Positions 11,002 to 23,120 are shown, numbered from the stretch's first letter. The stretch is 64,000 nucleotides of DNA from Diphasiastrum complanatum (GCA_029204225.1 CM055098.1:5325246-5389245), one strand, 5' to 3'. The notes: a model not told the origin generated them from the letters alone. Made by a program: numbers and translations.

Positions 11002-12199
11002 AACAGCTTGGTTGAGTGTTTGCACGTTTTTTGACAATCTGGTCTTGAAAAAGTGCGCCCTCCTACAGCTTAATTGGTTGTTCTGAACTCGCACGTGTGA
11101 GTCCTAGGTGACAGGCTGATGCAAGTGTCTTGTTCACTGAGTCTCTTTCTGTACTGAGCTTTACAACACCCAATTTGGTGTCCTGTAACCAAAGATATGA
11201 GCATCTGAAATTTTGCAATTTTGTGAGCAAACTTGGTAAAATTTCCAATTGTTCTGATTGCATGCATGACAATTTCCTATTTCGAGGTATTGTGCTTGCA
11301 TAAAATGTCTGCATGTGGTTTCTTAGAGTGATTCTGACATGCATGAGTTGGTTAGATCTGTTTTCAGTGGTCATACGCATGTACTCTAACGGTTAGATAC
11401 AAAACTGGATTTTATAGCTGACAATTTCGGTAGAATTGATTTTTTACGTAAAATTTCGTAAAGTAAAAAATCAGTTTAATGTCGCATGTCTTGCATGCCT
11501 AATGGACATTAGTGAAGTAAAATTAAGAAGAATCGAATTTTCGATTTTGATTGCTTAATAACTGACTGTGATTTTCTATGAATTTTTAGAAAACGTAAAA
11601 AAAATTTAAAAAAATTAAAAGTGCGAAAACTTGAAATTTTTAGTTTTTTTCAGTTTCTTGTAATGTCTATGAAATTGACTGAAAATAGTGATTTGACCAT
11701 ATTGGAGTCAATTTCAGTCAATTTTTGGTCAACAGTACTTCACTATGAGTTAATCAAATATTAACTAAATCTAGTAATTTCTAGGATAGATATATCGAGA
11801 TGGCCGAAGAAACTTAGAGCCCTTAGTTGAGTTCAAGTTCGTAGAACCTGATCTGGCTATGGCATCCATTAGTAGCATTCAATCAAAGATCTGCACGATC
11901 CTTGACTCCTCAGGATTGAACTTCCTATCATGGAAGGTTAAGACTTCTCTCATACTGAAAGGAGAAGGTCTATGGCCCTAGGCAAATGGCAATGAAGAAA
12001 TGCCTACGATTACAACTGGCAAAGAGCTATGAAAATGGAGAGAAAGAAACGACAAGGCAGTAGTTGTCTTATCTTCCTCCATCAAAGACAGCTTAACGCT
12101 TGATCTAGAAACACTCTCCAATGCAAAAAAAATGTGAAATACCTTGCTGACCAGATTTCAAACGAAGTCACGAAGCCAGATTATGCTCTAGTTAATAAG
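11002..12199 (+). pseudogene. Copia-type 5' leader and broken gag
   Basis: A leader (11002-11799) precedes a gag-like reading frame. From about 11860 the translation contains LDSSGLNFLSWKVKTSLILK followed by GLWP and a stop. This is the conserved N-terminal gag pattern of Ty1/copia elements (G.N(Y/F)..W...M...L...GLW). Coding-like sequence continues to about 12190 in shifted frames (SSIKDSLTLDLE), with several stops. The frame ends abruptly at the gypsy LTR at 12200, so gag was cut by that insertion or by deletion. The leader at 11040-11330 is related to 61480-61730. Confidence 0.65.
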
Positions 12200-12898
12200 T
12201 GAGAGGGATTTGGCACCCTGCGTGTGTAAGTCCAACCCGATGATCACATAGTTATTTGATTAATTAGAAAGTTAATAAAAGGACTTTAGGCCTTTTTGCA
12301 GGACTTTTAATGTCACAGGGCCTAAATGTCAAATTAGTGAATGAAGTTGGGTTTCCCTCCAATTTGGATGGTTCCCACTCTTTTTTAAATTTGAATAGTT
12401 AGGGAGGCAGAAATGGACCAATAGGATTCAGAGGCCAGGGTCCTCCTCTCTACAATAAAAAGGGACCAACTCGAGTTTGATACACTTGTACATATCTTCA
12501 TTTCAATAAAGCAGATTGGTTCTCTTGTGAAATGGATTTATGAATGTCCTTGCTCTCTATCACTTTTCCTCCATCTCTCATGCTTTTATTGTGTTTTACT
12601 AATTGTTGGATCTGATTGTTATTGGGATTGCATGTTTTTATACTTTTTATGAGAGAGAAAGGGAGAAAGAGAAAGAGTAAGCTATCTTCATTGTGGATCT
12701 AGTGTTAATGGATGTAGTGTTAATGCTTAGGGTTAGTGGACGGTAGAGTTAGATGTGAATCTTCCATTCATGCTGAAATATGAACTATGCTATCGCTCTC
12801 ATGGGAACAAATCTACGCATGACAACTAGCTTCATCTCCTCGATGCTAGATTGATTAGATCTTGGGTTGAGGATAGGCAAGGAAAGAAACCCACTACA
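12200..12898 (+). mobile_element. 5' LTR of a gypsy (Tat/Athila-like) element
   Basis: The LTR starts TGAGAGGGATTTGGCACC and ends ACTACA four bases before an Asp-tRNA-type primer-binding site. A related sequence starting TGAGAGAGATTTGGCACC lies at 25170 and is taken as the matching 3' LTR, though they differ in length (about 699 versus 488 bp). A third partial copy is at about 40105-40250. Confidence 0.65.
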
Positions 12899-12902
12899 AT
12901 TT

Positions 12903-12920
12903 TGGCCCCGATGCCGGGGA
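12903..12920 (+). other. Primer-binding site, tRNA-Asp type
   Basis: TGGCCCCGATGCCGGGGA matches the plant Athila/Tat/Ogre primer site TGGCGCCGTTGCCGGGGA with two differences. Confidence 0.7.
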
Positions 12921-14105
12921 GCTACGCCAATTTTTTAGTTTGTAGCATGTTTGTTGGATGGTTAGCTTGCATTAGGCATCTTGTCGTGGCATGAATAGTG
13001 TTAAATCTGCATTTAGGGTTAGTTTGGGAGTGATTTTGCCTGATTTGAGTGGATTTGCTTGTTTGAGATCTAATCTAATTGTGGAACATGAAAAGTTATT
13101 CAGATCACCAATCTTAAGATCCATTTGGATCTGAGATATCAGAAAAAACAACAAAAATCAGTCAAATCTACCATATTTTGGTCAAAAGGAGATAAAAATT
13201 GTCATCAGAGTTGATAACTTTATGCCCTCTTTCAGAAAACGTTCACCGAGTTGCAGGCACTGTCGGTTTTGATCACAGAACCTTCAATTTGAAGGGCGAA
13301 CAATCCTTCCCAGCAGATTTCCAGAAACATCAGAAAAACCATAAAAAAACACCAAAACAATCACCAAAACCCTAAAAATACAGAAAAAAAAAAACCTTCA
13401 TTCGATTCACTATGCATAGGTGTGATTCAGATCTATCTATTCCCAAGTCGACGAAAAATTATATCAGAAAAAAAAAGGTTTCTCAGAGGATTAGTTGTCA
13501 TATTGTCATATTTTTGCCAAAAAAAGGTCTCTTTTTTGTAAAAATACCAGTATTCCTTTTGATTCTTTGCCAGAACCTTCGCCAAGTTTCCAGATTATTC
13601 TATTTAGAGTAAATTACTATTTTTGAGTTCGGCAAACATTTATTCTATCAAAGTCATAGAAAATCTTTATTTTTTTTCTCGCCAAACTATAGAAATTGTG
13701 TTTTTGTGTGCCAGAAACTTGTCCTAGTTCTACCCTAGTTTTATATGTGTCAGATTCTCAATTTGAAAGTTCGATGAAGAATATTTTTATAGAATTTGTC
13801 AGAAAAGCCTGATCAAAGAGTTTTTACCAAAAATAATACCGTTGAACCTTCGCCTAGGGAACCTTCGCCAGCTCTATTTTTAGGTTCTGATTTTTCAGAT
13901 CAAGTCCTTGTCAAATTTTGGGTCAAATCTGATACAGTCTGATTTTGATTCCGAGAAGTATCAATTGGTTGATTTTTGAAATCTTTTTCACGATATAGGA
14001 ATCTACTTCTTGTCAAGTGGAAGATATCTAGAAGATCTGATTTGAGATAGTTTTGATTGAAAATCTAGATCCAATCTCATTGTCTGCTTGATTTAATCTC
14101 TAAAG
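12921..14105 (+). other. Untranslated leader of the gypsy element
   Basis: About 1.2 kb of non-coding leader lies between primer site and gag start, typical in length for Tat/Athila-type elements. It repeats the motif ACCTTCGCC several times (near 13575, 13845 and 13863). Confidence 0.5.
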
Positions 14106-15588
14106 ATGGCTGCCCCTAGAGGTGTCCCTCAAGAAGTCAATCCAATCATTGTTAGAAGAGCACATTGTTTGGATCTACCCAAATACAATGGATTAACAGA
14201 TCCAGTTAGATTTCTTCAGATCTATTCTGAATCTTGTGAAGTATATGACGAAGTTTTTCTCCAGGATAAACTTAAGCTTTTTTTCTATGGTGTTAATAGG
14301 CGCAGCACAAGATTGGTACTATAATCAAAATGAAACTGAGTGTGCATATTGGGAGACTGTTAAACGAGCCTTATCACAGATTCAAATCTCGGAAGTTTAT
14401 GGAGGACCCTTTTCTACTTTTAAGTAGTATTAAAATGGGAAGGTGGGAAATGGTTCGAGATTACATTGAACGGGTAAAATGCCTCAGATTTGAGTGTGAA
14501 CCTGAGCTGATTAATGAAAATGCCATGATTATGTGGTTTTTGTCAGGTTTATCTAAAAGGATTAGACGTGAGCTGAAATGCCATAATGAGTATGCACTTT
14601 TGCAAAATGCTATGGATGATGCAATTCGGGAGGAGGATGAAGATTCAGACGATGAGCCGAATATCAGTATGTTGTCTTATACAGCAGGACAGAGCACTAC
14701 GACATCCACCACTCTTGCATCAACGAATGTCAACGCTACTACAGAAATGATGCTCAATGAGTTCGAGAACCTCGGGAAGAACCAGTAGAAACAGATGAAA
14801 AAGTTGCAGTCACAATTTGATGAGAAGTTCAAAGCATTGGAAGATTTCCATGGACAGGCGAACAAGAAATCTGAGAAGTTTGCAAAGACTTTTCCTACTA
14901 GGAAAAATGTCTGCTATTCTATTTGTACAAGAAATCACACAATGAATGAGAGTTCTCAATTGAAAAAACGAATGAAAATCAGTATATGCCATGTGTAATT
15001 CACTTGATCATGAGACTGTGTTTTGCAACTTTAATCCTCGGATAATTCAGCAATGATATGCCCAGATGGAATATCGAGAACCACATTACGAAGGAAATCC
15101 GGAAGCTAGACCTCGTCAATCTGCTCTTGGATACCCGGAACGATTAGCCTTACCTGCCCCACCAAAGCACCCCGCTCCTCCTGCCAATTTGATGGAACTA
15201 GAACCTTACAAAAGTGCCGAGCAATGGAACTATGGTAATGATTAAGAAGGTGGATCTTCAGAACAATATGTTATTTCTGTTGTCGTGCAACAACAAGCAT
15301 CTAGAAACTGGACCAGAGCACCACTTGGATGCTTTGCATGTGGAGAAAATCACAGAGTTGCAGAATCTCCAAATAAATAAAAAATTTGTACCATTCTGTC
15401 GTGACTGTGGTTATGGGCATTGCTATAAGGAATGTCTAGCAAAACCGAAGCCACCACTGGCTACAGCTCCTGTAAGTTTGATAACAATCAAGCAAAGACC
15501 AGTAGCTCAGAATAAACTAAGTGTATACCAACAACATCTGGATTCTATCCAAATCTTCATACAGAAAAAAGAAGATATCAGGATATGA
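14106..15588 (+). pseudogene. Gypsy gag with zinc-knuckle remnants, frame-shifted
   Basis: The ATG at 14106 (MAAPRGVPQEVNPIIVRRAH) opens a Retrotrans_gag-type protein. Conserved blocks are LPKYNGLTDPVRFL, AQDWYYNQ and, near 14445-14600, VRDYIERVKCLRFE and SGLSKRIRRELK. The frame shifts near 14310 and 14425, with stops at 14787 and 14996. Three CCHC-like knuckles follow in different frames: CYSICTRNHTMNES, CFACGENHRVAES and CRDCGYGHCYKEC. The first two have lost the last Cys to Ser. The capsid gene is therefore recognisable but dead. Confidence 0.75.
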
Positions 15589-16368
15589 GGCAGTGGATTA
15601 AACATCTGCACGAAGAAGAGAAGCTTGAAGCTACTAGAGCAACAGCTGAAGTTCGTTCTTCACCATTGCAGCCACCGAAAAATTCACGAACAAATATGAA
15701 TGCTCAGTTGCATCATCATGAAGAACCCTTTAAGATGACTAAACCAGAAGCACCGCAAATAGAACTGCTCGTGAATATTTTGTCTAGTAAGATCAACATT
15801 TTGTTAAGAGAGTTCCTGAAGTTGGTGCCAAAAGCAAAAGAAGTATTAGCACAAAAGTTAACTCAAGCTGAACCAGAAGTTCATCAGGAGCCACTTTTTT
15901 GTGCTAGATTTGACGAATCTAATGAAGTACTCCATGTCGGAGCAGCATGGAAAAGTGAACAAAAAAATGTCACTCTGTCGATACAGCATAGACAATTTCC
16001 TAATAAAGCAGCTGTGATAAATGGCGGTTCGGGAGTTAACCTGATTTTTACAAAGCTATGTGAAAAATGGGGCCTTACAATGATAAAGCCTGTGACTTTT
16101 GCCATTAAGCTAGCTGATCAAACGACAGTTCTCGTCCACGAGGAATGGTTGAAGATATACGTGTCAAAATTGTCAGAGTATAGTTCGTCATTACTTTTGT
16201 AGTAATGGACTTACCAAAAGCACCAAATGTCTACCGAGTCCTATTGGGACGCCCATGGTTACGAGTTGTGCAAGTAATTCATAACTGGGATACCGGAAAA
16301 ATCACTTTTGAATATCGTGAACGTGTAGTCAAGGTTGATCATGTGCTGCAACTTGGACTATCAAACTA
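15585..16368 (+). pseudogene. Gypsy aspartic protease region
   Basis: The frame from 15585 reaches AAVINGGSGVNLIFTKLCEK, the retropepsin active-site region of Tat/Athila elements, where (I/V)DGGSGVN is expected. Here Asn replaces the catalytic Asp, which would kill the enzyme. After a stop at about 16200 the frame resumes with PNVYRVLLGRPWLRVVQ, the conserved LGRPWL block after the flap. The upstream 15585-15880 part is a linker without a recognised domain. Confidence 0.7.
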
Positions 16369-16491
16369 GTGGTTAAAAAAGAGGATGATGATTCATCAAC
16401 AACGGATCATACTTGTGACTGACCAGAAAAAAATTTGGGAGTTCATTACGATTCTCAAACCGATACTGTTAACTAGAATGAAGCTCTTGCA

Positions 16492-17610
16492 ATGATTGAC
16501 TCTACAGTAGAATATATGTGTCAACAAGATAATCAGTCAAATTTGAGCAAGATCTCATTATTGGATCAAACCTTAAATACACCGAACACTTTTTCATTGA
16601 ATGTGCTAAATGTAGCTTGGATATCAACGGAGCCTATACCAGATCCGATTGAAGATGAACTCATTCTCGTGAGTCAGCCTTGACTTATGATGACAATGCA
16701 GAGCTTACTGATGAGCAGATTCTAAATCATATGGATTCGACCAGATTTCAAGAAGGTAATATTCTTGAGGAACCAACAATAAAACCACCAAAAGCAGTTA
16801 TATTGAAAGAAGACAGGATCACAGGGTCAATGACGAAGAAACAAGCCAAGCAACATTATAATTCGGTCCTAAAATGGGAAAATTGTCCTCAAAAGATTGA
16901 TTCAGAGAATGTGCCACCCTTACTGGATAAAGCGAATAAAAAGTCAAGGATGATTCTACAAGTCAGAGTTCTAGCAAGACATTATCGTCTAGGAAGTCTT
17001 CACCTTTGAAGAAGAGTTTATCTTCTCAAAAGTCATCACCTCCATGATCAATTCTTGCTAAGAAGGCTAAGCGAAGATCCAAAACAAGTCCTTTTGACAA
17101 AGAACAAGCAGATGTAGTCCAGCATGATATGCCCAAAAATTTTAAATGCTATACACTGGATGATGTGGTTATCATGTTACCCAAAGCACATCGTAAACCT
17201 GAAGAACAAGTGCCATAATCAAAAGATATTTACGATGGCCCAGCTAGGACACAGCCTATGAATCTTGCTGAACTAGGAGAACTAGAAAAGATTGTACAAG
17301 TTGGATCACAACTTAATTCTGAACAGTTTCAAGCACTCCGAATGTTTCTTATTAAGTATCAAGATTGCTTTGCATGGACTTATCAAGATCTCAAGGGTAT
17401 TTTGACGTCAGTTATTGAACATACCATACCTTTAATACCTGATGCAGTTCCAAAGGTTATAAAGTTCTATCGCTGTAATCCTAATGTTGCGGATCTAAGA
17501 AACAAAGAGCTTCAGAGACTGCTTGACGCCGATTTCATTTATGAGATCGAGCATACGGAATGGGTTTCACCAATTGTCATTGTTCCTTAGAAGAATGGGA
17601 AATTGAGAAT
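16492..17610 (+). pseudogene. Gypsy linker and N-terminal reverse transcriptase, truncated
   Basis: From 17258 the frame reads as the start of a Ty3/gypsy reverse transcriptase: CFAWTYQDLKGILTSVIEHT, then KELQRLLDADFIYEIEHTEW and VSPIVIVP, a stop where Lys is expected, then KNGKLRI. The homology ends at about 17610, before the catalytic YxDD palm. RNase H and integrase are not seen. The upstream frames (16492-17009) are a low-similarity linker. Truncation at 17610 coincides with the start of copia-type sequence. Confidence 0.75.
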
Positions 17611-18365
17611 TTGGGATTCGGAGGGACTGACTGACTGTTCGGATGACCGAACAGCAAGACGTGCGGCATGTACCCAGGACACCTGCTACTTACACTAGTT
17701 TGGCAGTCAACAAAGGCAAGGCCATCGATCTGACTACAAACACTCCAAGAAGATCCACGTGAGAAAGAAGAGCACCAGTCCGATTCGTCCCTGACAGCTC
17801 ATCTTCTGCAACATAATAATTTTGTGGATTTGGTGGAAAAATTCAAACATATGAGAAAGCTATCAGCTGTCCAGATAAGGACAAGTGGACTAAAACAATG
17901 GAAGATGAAATGAATTCCATGGAGATGAACAATGTTTGGAATCTGCAGCCATTACCAGCAGACAAGAAGACTGTAAAGTGCAAGTGGATTTTCAAATACA
18001 AGTATGGGCCTGATGGCAACGTATCAAAGTACAAGGCCAGATTGGTAGCAAAAGGTTTCTCTCAAAAGTATGGTATTGACTATATTGAGACCTTTTTTCC
18101 AATCGTAAAGCATTTGTCCTTATGCCTGCTATTTGCATATGCAACAACATACAACCTCAAGATCCACATAGTGGATGAAAAGATCGCCTTCCTACACGGC
18201 GAGTTGAATGAGGAGGTCTACACGGACCAACCACCAAGATTCATCTGCTCACACTTTGCCAACTACGGCTGCCGAATGCAAAGAAGCATATACGGACTGA
18301 AGCGGTCTTCCAGACAGTGGTATTGGAAGAAGGATCACACCCTCAGATCCTCAGGATTTCAACCA
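17611..18365 (+). pseudogene. Copia reverse transcriptase, first half (interrupted)
   Basis: Plus-strand Ty1/copia RT: WTKTMEDEMNSMEMNNVWNL, then TVKCKWIFKYKYGPDGNVSK, KARLVAKGFSQKYGIDY and SIYGLKRSSRQWY. These match the diagnostic blocks of the RVT_2 domain in order. Codons stay open from about 17843 to 18365, where the frame is cut at FQP by the minus-strand element. The second half resumes at 23121. The region 17611-17840 is poorly conserved integrase-RT linker. Confidence 0.85.
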
Positions 18366-19105
18366 TGTCGGAAATAGGTGAGATAATGGAATGTGAAAAC
18401 TTCCTAATTCCAATGCATGACTACGTCTATAAAAAATTGAACAAAGCAGTAGTGATGAAAATCACATTCAATCTTTAGCAAATAACTTTCGCTAGATACT
18501 AAGTGATTACGTAGCCAAACGTTGGTACAGTGACTGTTTTACACATGTGTGAGGCCACCCTTGATAGATTTGTGGCGCATGCATTCTGACACAAACTGAA
18601 CGCAATAAGAAAATAGTATTGATTCAGAAAAACAAGATCAGATGCTAATGAGTGCAAGACAATAGCGGACATAAACTGTGCACTCTAAAGTTGTCTCTGA
18701 GTAGCTGAGACTAAGTTTGATAATAAGCAACTCTACTGATAAGCAGTAGCGCAATAGCAACTTTAAAATAAATCTTTGAAAGACTGAGCTAGAATGCTCA
18801 AGAGAGTTCAAGCTTGAAAGCTTGATAGAGAGGTAACAACAATACTTTCTGATTGTGAACGATCTACTTGATGAGAGCGTAGGAAGCATCGTGTAATAAC
18901 ACTCAACTCTTTCACAATTCACAGTAACATTTTTGGATGATAATTGAGATGTATGAGCAATTGATTTATACTAAGTAATTAGGTCGTCAAATGCAATTGT
19001 TAGTCTACTGGAGTCCGCTGGCATTCATCCAGTTCTTCTCAAAAGTTGATTGTTGATAAGTGGTGAAAATTGGCCGTAAACAATTTGTGTCTCCATAAAT
19101 GAACA
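18366..19105 (-). repeat. 3' LTR (truncated) of the minus-strand copia element
   Basis: It aligns by eye with 22246-22970 over its whole length (shared AAATAGGTGAGATAATGGAA, GCATGCATTCTGACACAAAC and GATTGTGAACGATCTGCTTG-like blocks), with scattered substitutions and small indels. It lacks the outer part present in the right LTR. Confidence 0.85.
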
Positions 19106-20597
19106 TACATCCATCTTATGTATTTCCAAATCTGCTGCAGCGGCAACTGATAGCAAAAGTCAAATAGAAGAATGCTTGACTATTGGACTAAAGGTCTCAG
19201 TGTAATTGACGTTGTATACTTGAGAAAATCCTCTGGCAACAAGTCGTGCCTTTCTCCTGTTGATGCTTCCATCTGCATTGTACATGACTTTGAAAATCCA
19301 TTTGCAATCAGCTACATTTTTGCTAGCAGGTAATTCGAAAATTGTCCATGTCTGGTTCTTGATAAGAGATGAATACTCTTTATCCATAGCAGAGATCTGA
19401 ATCAAGCTGACTAAGTGCCTCTTCGACAGTCGTCGACTCATGAACAAGGTAGGCTGCAGACTCGTCGATATATCTGATAGGCTGTTTACTTGCTCTTGAA
19501 GATCTTCTGGGTAATAGAGGAAGTTGATCATTTCCATCATACCGTAGTTGCTGAATTGCAACATCATCATCTTTTGATTCGTCGTTGATTTGTTGTTCGT
19601 CAAGAGTAGATGAGCTTGGTCCTTCAAGAGGAATAGTCGACTGAGGAACTGGAAAGTTCAATATGTCTGGAGAATCTGACAGGTCGGCTGGATGGGCTGT
19701 GCCTTTGCCCTTGAGGTCTTGAAACTGATCTTCGATGAAGATGACATCCCAGATAGTGAATATCTTCGGCTCAATGGGATCGAACAACTTGTAGGCTTGA
19801 TCTGACATAGTGTAGCTAATGAAAATACATTTGATACTCTGAAAGTTGAGCTCGTCTTGAGATCGCGAGGTATCTACGCAAAAGTAGTACATCCAAAAAC
19901 TCATAAGTTTGATAGAGAAGGTTTGGTGTTTGTCCAAACTTCGAATGGTATTTTGTTTGAGAGACCTTTAGTAGGACATTTGTCATGAATATAGGTTGCT
20001 ATTGAAACAGCTTCAACCCAGAAGGACTTCGTAAGTGTCACATGTGATAACATGCACTTTGCCGATTCAACTAAGGTTCTGTTCTTTCTCTCGGCAAGAC
20101 CATTTGACTGAGGCAAATAGGAGGTAATGTATTGTTGCTCAATGTCATTGTTAAGGCAATACTCCTTGAATTCGGTGGAGATGTATTCTCCCCAGTTACC
20201 TGACCTCAGTGCTTTGAATCGTTTGCCAGCTTTTGATTCTCACCTGGGGTTAGACTCCCAGCAGCTGCTTCTCACTGGATTCTTTCGAACTCGAGCACAT
20301 GCTAATGACTTCGACGATGATATTCCTATCCCTGTCCCAATGTTTAAATTTGATGAAAGCCTCTGATTTCTGTTTAATAAAATAAACAGCTGTTCTTTTG
20401 GAGAATTCGTCAATAAAAGTAATGAAATACTTAGCATCTAGTAATGAAGGAGTTTGCATAGGTCCACATATATCTGTATGAACAACATCTAACAGACCTT
20501 TTGTTGTATGCCTATGAATTGATCTAAAAGGAATCCTAGTCTGCTTGCCAAGTGCTGCTGACAAACAGGAAGACAACCAAAAGGATAATCGAGACAA
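19106..20597 (-). pseudogene. Copia integrase and truncated reverse transcriptase
   Basis: Minus-strand frames give GAG-pre-integrase/integrase blocks (KGLLDVVHTDICGPMQTPSL, KYFITFIDEFSKRTAVYFIK), then PQSNGLAERKNRTLVESAKC with the conserved QNG.AER pattern, then KSFWVEAV. Next come the RT linker and VADCKWIFKVMYNADGSI to LEIHKMDV. Frames change near 20250, 19900 and 19400. Between FIKFK and the LRSG..GEYI block the spacing is about 78 nt longer than in other copia integrases, suggesting a small insertion near 20225-20345. Confidence 0.8.
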
Positions 20598-20964
20598 GAA
20601 CCACGGATTGTCTGGACATGTTCAAAACAGATGCATAATTCAAGTGTCCTAAGCAATGATGTCATAGTAATGCTTTATTGACAAGAACAGAGATTTTCAA
20701 GGCTTGACTAGACTCAAAGTAACAATGTGCCAATCTATATAAGTAACTATGTCTCTTGCCGAGTGCAAGGATCTTATTACTCCTATCAATAATTATTCAT
20801 CAGATTCAAATTCTACATTATGACCTAAATTTGTAATTCTGCTTACTGATAACAAATTTGTAGAGAGCTTAGGAACATATAAAACCTTTGATAGTAGTTT
20901 GACTCGATCATGCTGAAATCACAATCTTACAATACTTTCACGTTTAATAGTGTGAGTACTATTG

Positions 20965-21955
20965 TCACCAAGATACAAATTTCTTTGTGCTGTAAGGCAT
21001 GTAGGAATTGAAAATCTCACGTTGATTGGTTATGTGTTGAGTGGCTCCAGAATCAAGAAACCATGAATCATCCAAAAATGCGCTTTGGTCTTTGACCATA
21101 AATGTGCCTTCGTCCACTTCAACCTGGAGAGATGATGAAACTGTGTTTGCTTGTTGATCAGATTGCTTGGCTGCATTATTCACTTGAAGAATTCGGCAAT
21201 CCTTGATCTCATGGTTATGGCGCTTGCAATACTTGCAAAACATCTTCTTCTCCGACTGTGGATTTGATGATTGTCCTTGACTTTGAGGCGGCTTCTGATT
21301 CGTTGCAGCCTTCTTGGAGCTTTTCTGCTTCTGTCGCTTAGAGCCTTTGTTGACATATAGAGCCTGAGAGGAGGAAGTAGACAAAGTGTCTTGACTTCTT
21401 CTATTGTCTTTTTGCAACAACATAGTGATAACTCTAGTAAGAGTTAAATCTTAGTGTGTTGATATGATCATCATCCAGTCCTCATATGTAGAGGGCAAGC
21501 TTGAAAGCAATGTCATAATTGCATCTTGATCATCTATGACTGATCCAACTGTGGCCATATGTTGTAAGAGAATCTTAAATTGGCTCATGTGACTCTGAAG
21601 AGAATCACCATTAGACATCTTGAATGTGAAGAATCTCCTTTGTAGATGTAGCTTAGTAGTTACGTCTCTCACATCATATAGTGAGTTCAGGATGTCCCAA
21701 ACTTCTTTTGAAGTTTTAGCTTCAGCTATGTGTCCAATCTGTGTATATGATATATTGAGGATAATAAGCGCGAATGCTTTACCATCCTTCGATTTTTCAC
21801 TTTGAGTCTTCTGTGTCGTCTTCAGGTTTTACTTATGTACATGTAACAACATCCCATAACTCATTGGCGATCAGCAAGGTCTTCTTAATTTTCACAAATG
21901 ATAAGGATCCATTCAGCTTGTCTACGATAAGACCAGCTTTACTTTGAGAATCCAT
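20965..21955 (-). pseudogene. Copia gag and protease
   Basis: The gag start ATG lies at 21955 (MDSQSKAGLIVDKLNGS). Downstream are the UBN2-like block SHMSQFKILLQHMATVGSVI and LSSLPSTYEDW, a zinc knuckle CKYCKRHNHEIKDC (CX2CX4HX4C, intact), and the protease active site SWFLDSGATQHITN with intact DSGA. Frames are broken near 21690 and 21440. The intact catalytic motif alongside broken frames suggests moderate age. Confidence 0.8.
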
Positions 21956-22233
21956 CTGAAACTTAGTTTGTCGATGGTATCGATGACGCTAAGATGTAGT
22001 AATGCCAACAACAAAAAATCAATTCTCTGATACTGAAAGGTTGAAAGGAACTGAAGAGTTTGATATCAATTTGATATCGCGAAAGATATCAAGTATTAGA
22101 GCTTTTCGCTCTGATATCGAAATAGTATTAGGCCCTGATAGAGATCACAAGTCTGATACCGTGACGGTTCAGATAAAGAAGTAGTGATCTAGCACTGATA
22201 CTATGATAGAATGATCTGATGCCATGTAGGTAT

Positions 22234-22245
22234 GCTCTGATACCA
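22234..22245 (-). other. Primer-binding site, tRNA-iMet type
   Basis: The minus strand reads TGGTATCAGAGC, the exact plant copia primer site, directly adjoining the LTR end at 22246. Confidence 0.9.
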
Positions 22246-23120
22246 TGTCAAAAATAGGTGAGATAATGGAATGCAAAAACTTCCTATTTCCAATGCATGA
22301 CTACGCCAATCAAAAATTGAACAAAGCAGCAGTGATTCAATCTTTAGCAACTAACCTTCGGTAGATACCAAGTGATTATGTAGCCAAACATAAAGTATTG
22401 AATTCTCAGACAATTTTTAATCAATTACAAAAGCAATACAGAGATGCATGCATTCTGACACAAACTGAACGCGATAAGAAAATAGTATTGATTCAAAAAA
22501 TAAGATCAGATACTAATGAGTGCAAGACAATAGCGAATAGAAATTGTGCACTCTAACGTTGTCTCTGAGTAATTGAATATAAGTCTGATAATAAGCAACT
22601 CTGCTGATACGTAGTAGTGCAATAGCAACTCTGAAGTAAATCTCTAAAAGATTGAGCTAGAATGCTCAAGAGAGTTCAAGCTTGAAATCTTGATAGAGAG
22701 CTAACAATAATACTTTCTGATTGTGAACGATCTGCTTGATGAGAGCGTAGTAAGCGTCGTGTAATAGCACTCAACTCCTTCACAATTCGCAATAACATTT
22801 TCAGATGATAATTGAGATGTATGAATAGTTGATTTATACTAAGTAATTAGCTCGTCAAATGTGATTGCCAGTTGGCTAGAGTTTGCTAGCATTCATCTAG
22901 TTTTTCTCAGAAGATGATTGCTAATAAGTAGTGAAAATTGGCTGCAAATAGTCTGTCTGCATAAATGAACGTAAACTGTCACTTTGCAAAAATGAACTAA
23001 AACTGCCACAGGCGACAATGTCGGCTTTTTGCGAAAAAAAAATGACCCGCAGAACTGTATAAACAATAGATGAGGATTAAAACTGATTAGTTGATTAGTA
23101 AGAAGGAGAATAATCCAACA
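22246..23120 (-). repeat. 5' LTR (full length) of the minus-strand copia element
   Basis: On the plus strand it begins TGTCAAAAATAGG beside the primer site and ends CCAACA beside the target-site duplication AACCA. That gives 875 bp with the expected TG..CA termini (minus strand TGTTGG..GACA). Confidence 0.88.

Larger units (their letters stand above)
18366..23120 (-). mobile_element. Complete-ended but internally deleted Ty1/copia element
   Basis: A 4755-bp insertion lies inside a copia RT, flanked by the perfect target-site duplication AACCA at 18361-18365 and 23121-23125. On the minus strand the order is 5' LTR (22246-23120), iMet primer site (22234-22245, TGGTATCAGAGC), gag, protease, integrase, start of RT, and a shortened 3' LTR (18366-about 19105). 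The RT runs only through KARLVARGFSQVYNVNYTET to LEIHKMDV near 19106 and then joins directly to LTR sequence. One deletion therefore removed most of RT, all RNase H and about the first 150 bp of the 3' LTR. The element could not move on its own. Confidence 0.9.

Noticed and set aside
14677..14992. Minus-strand frames opposite the gypsy gag
   Set aside because: Shadows of the gag coding strand.
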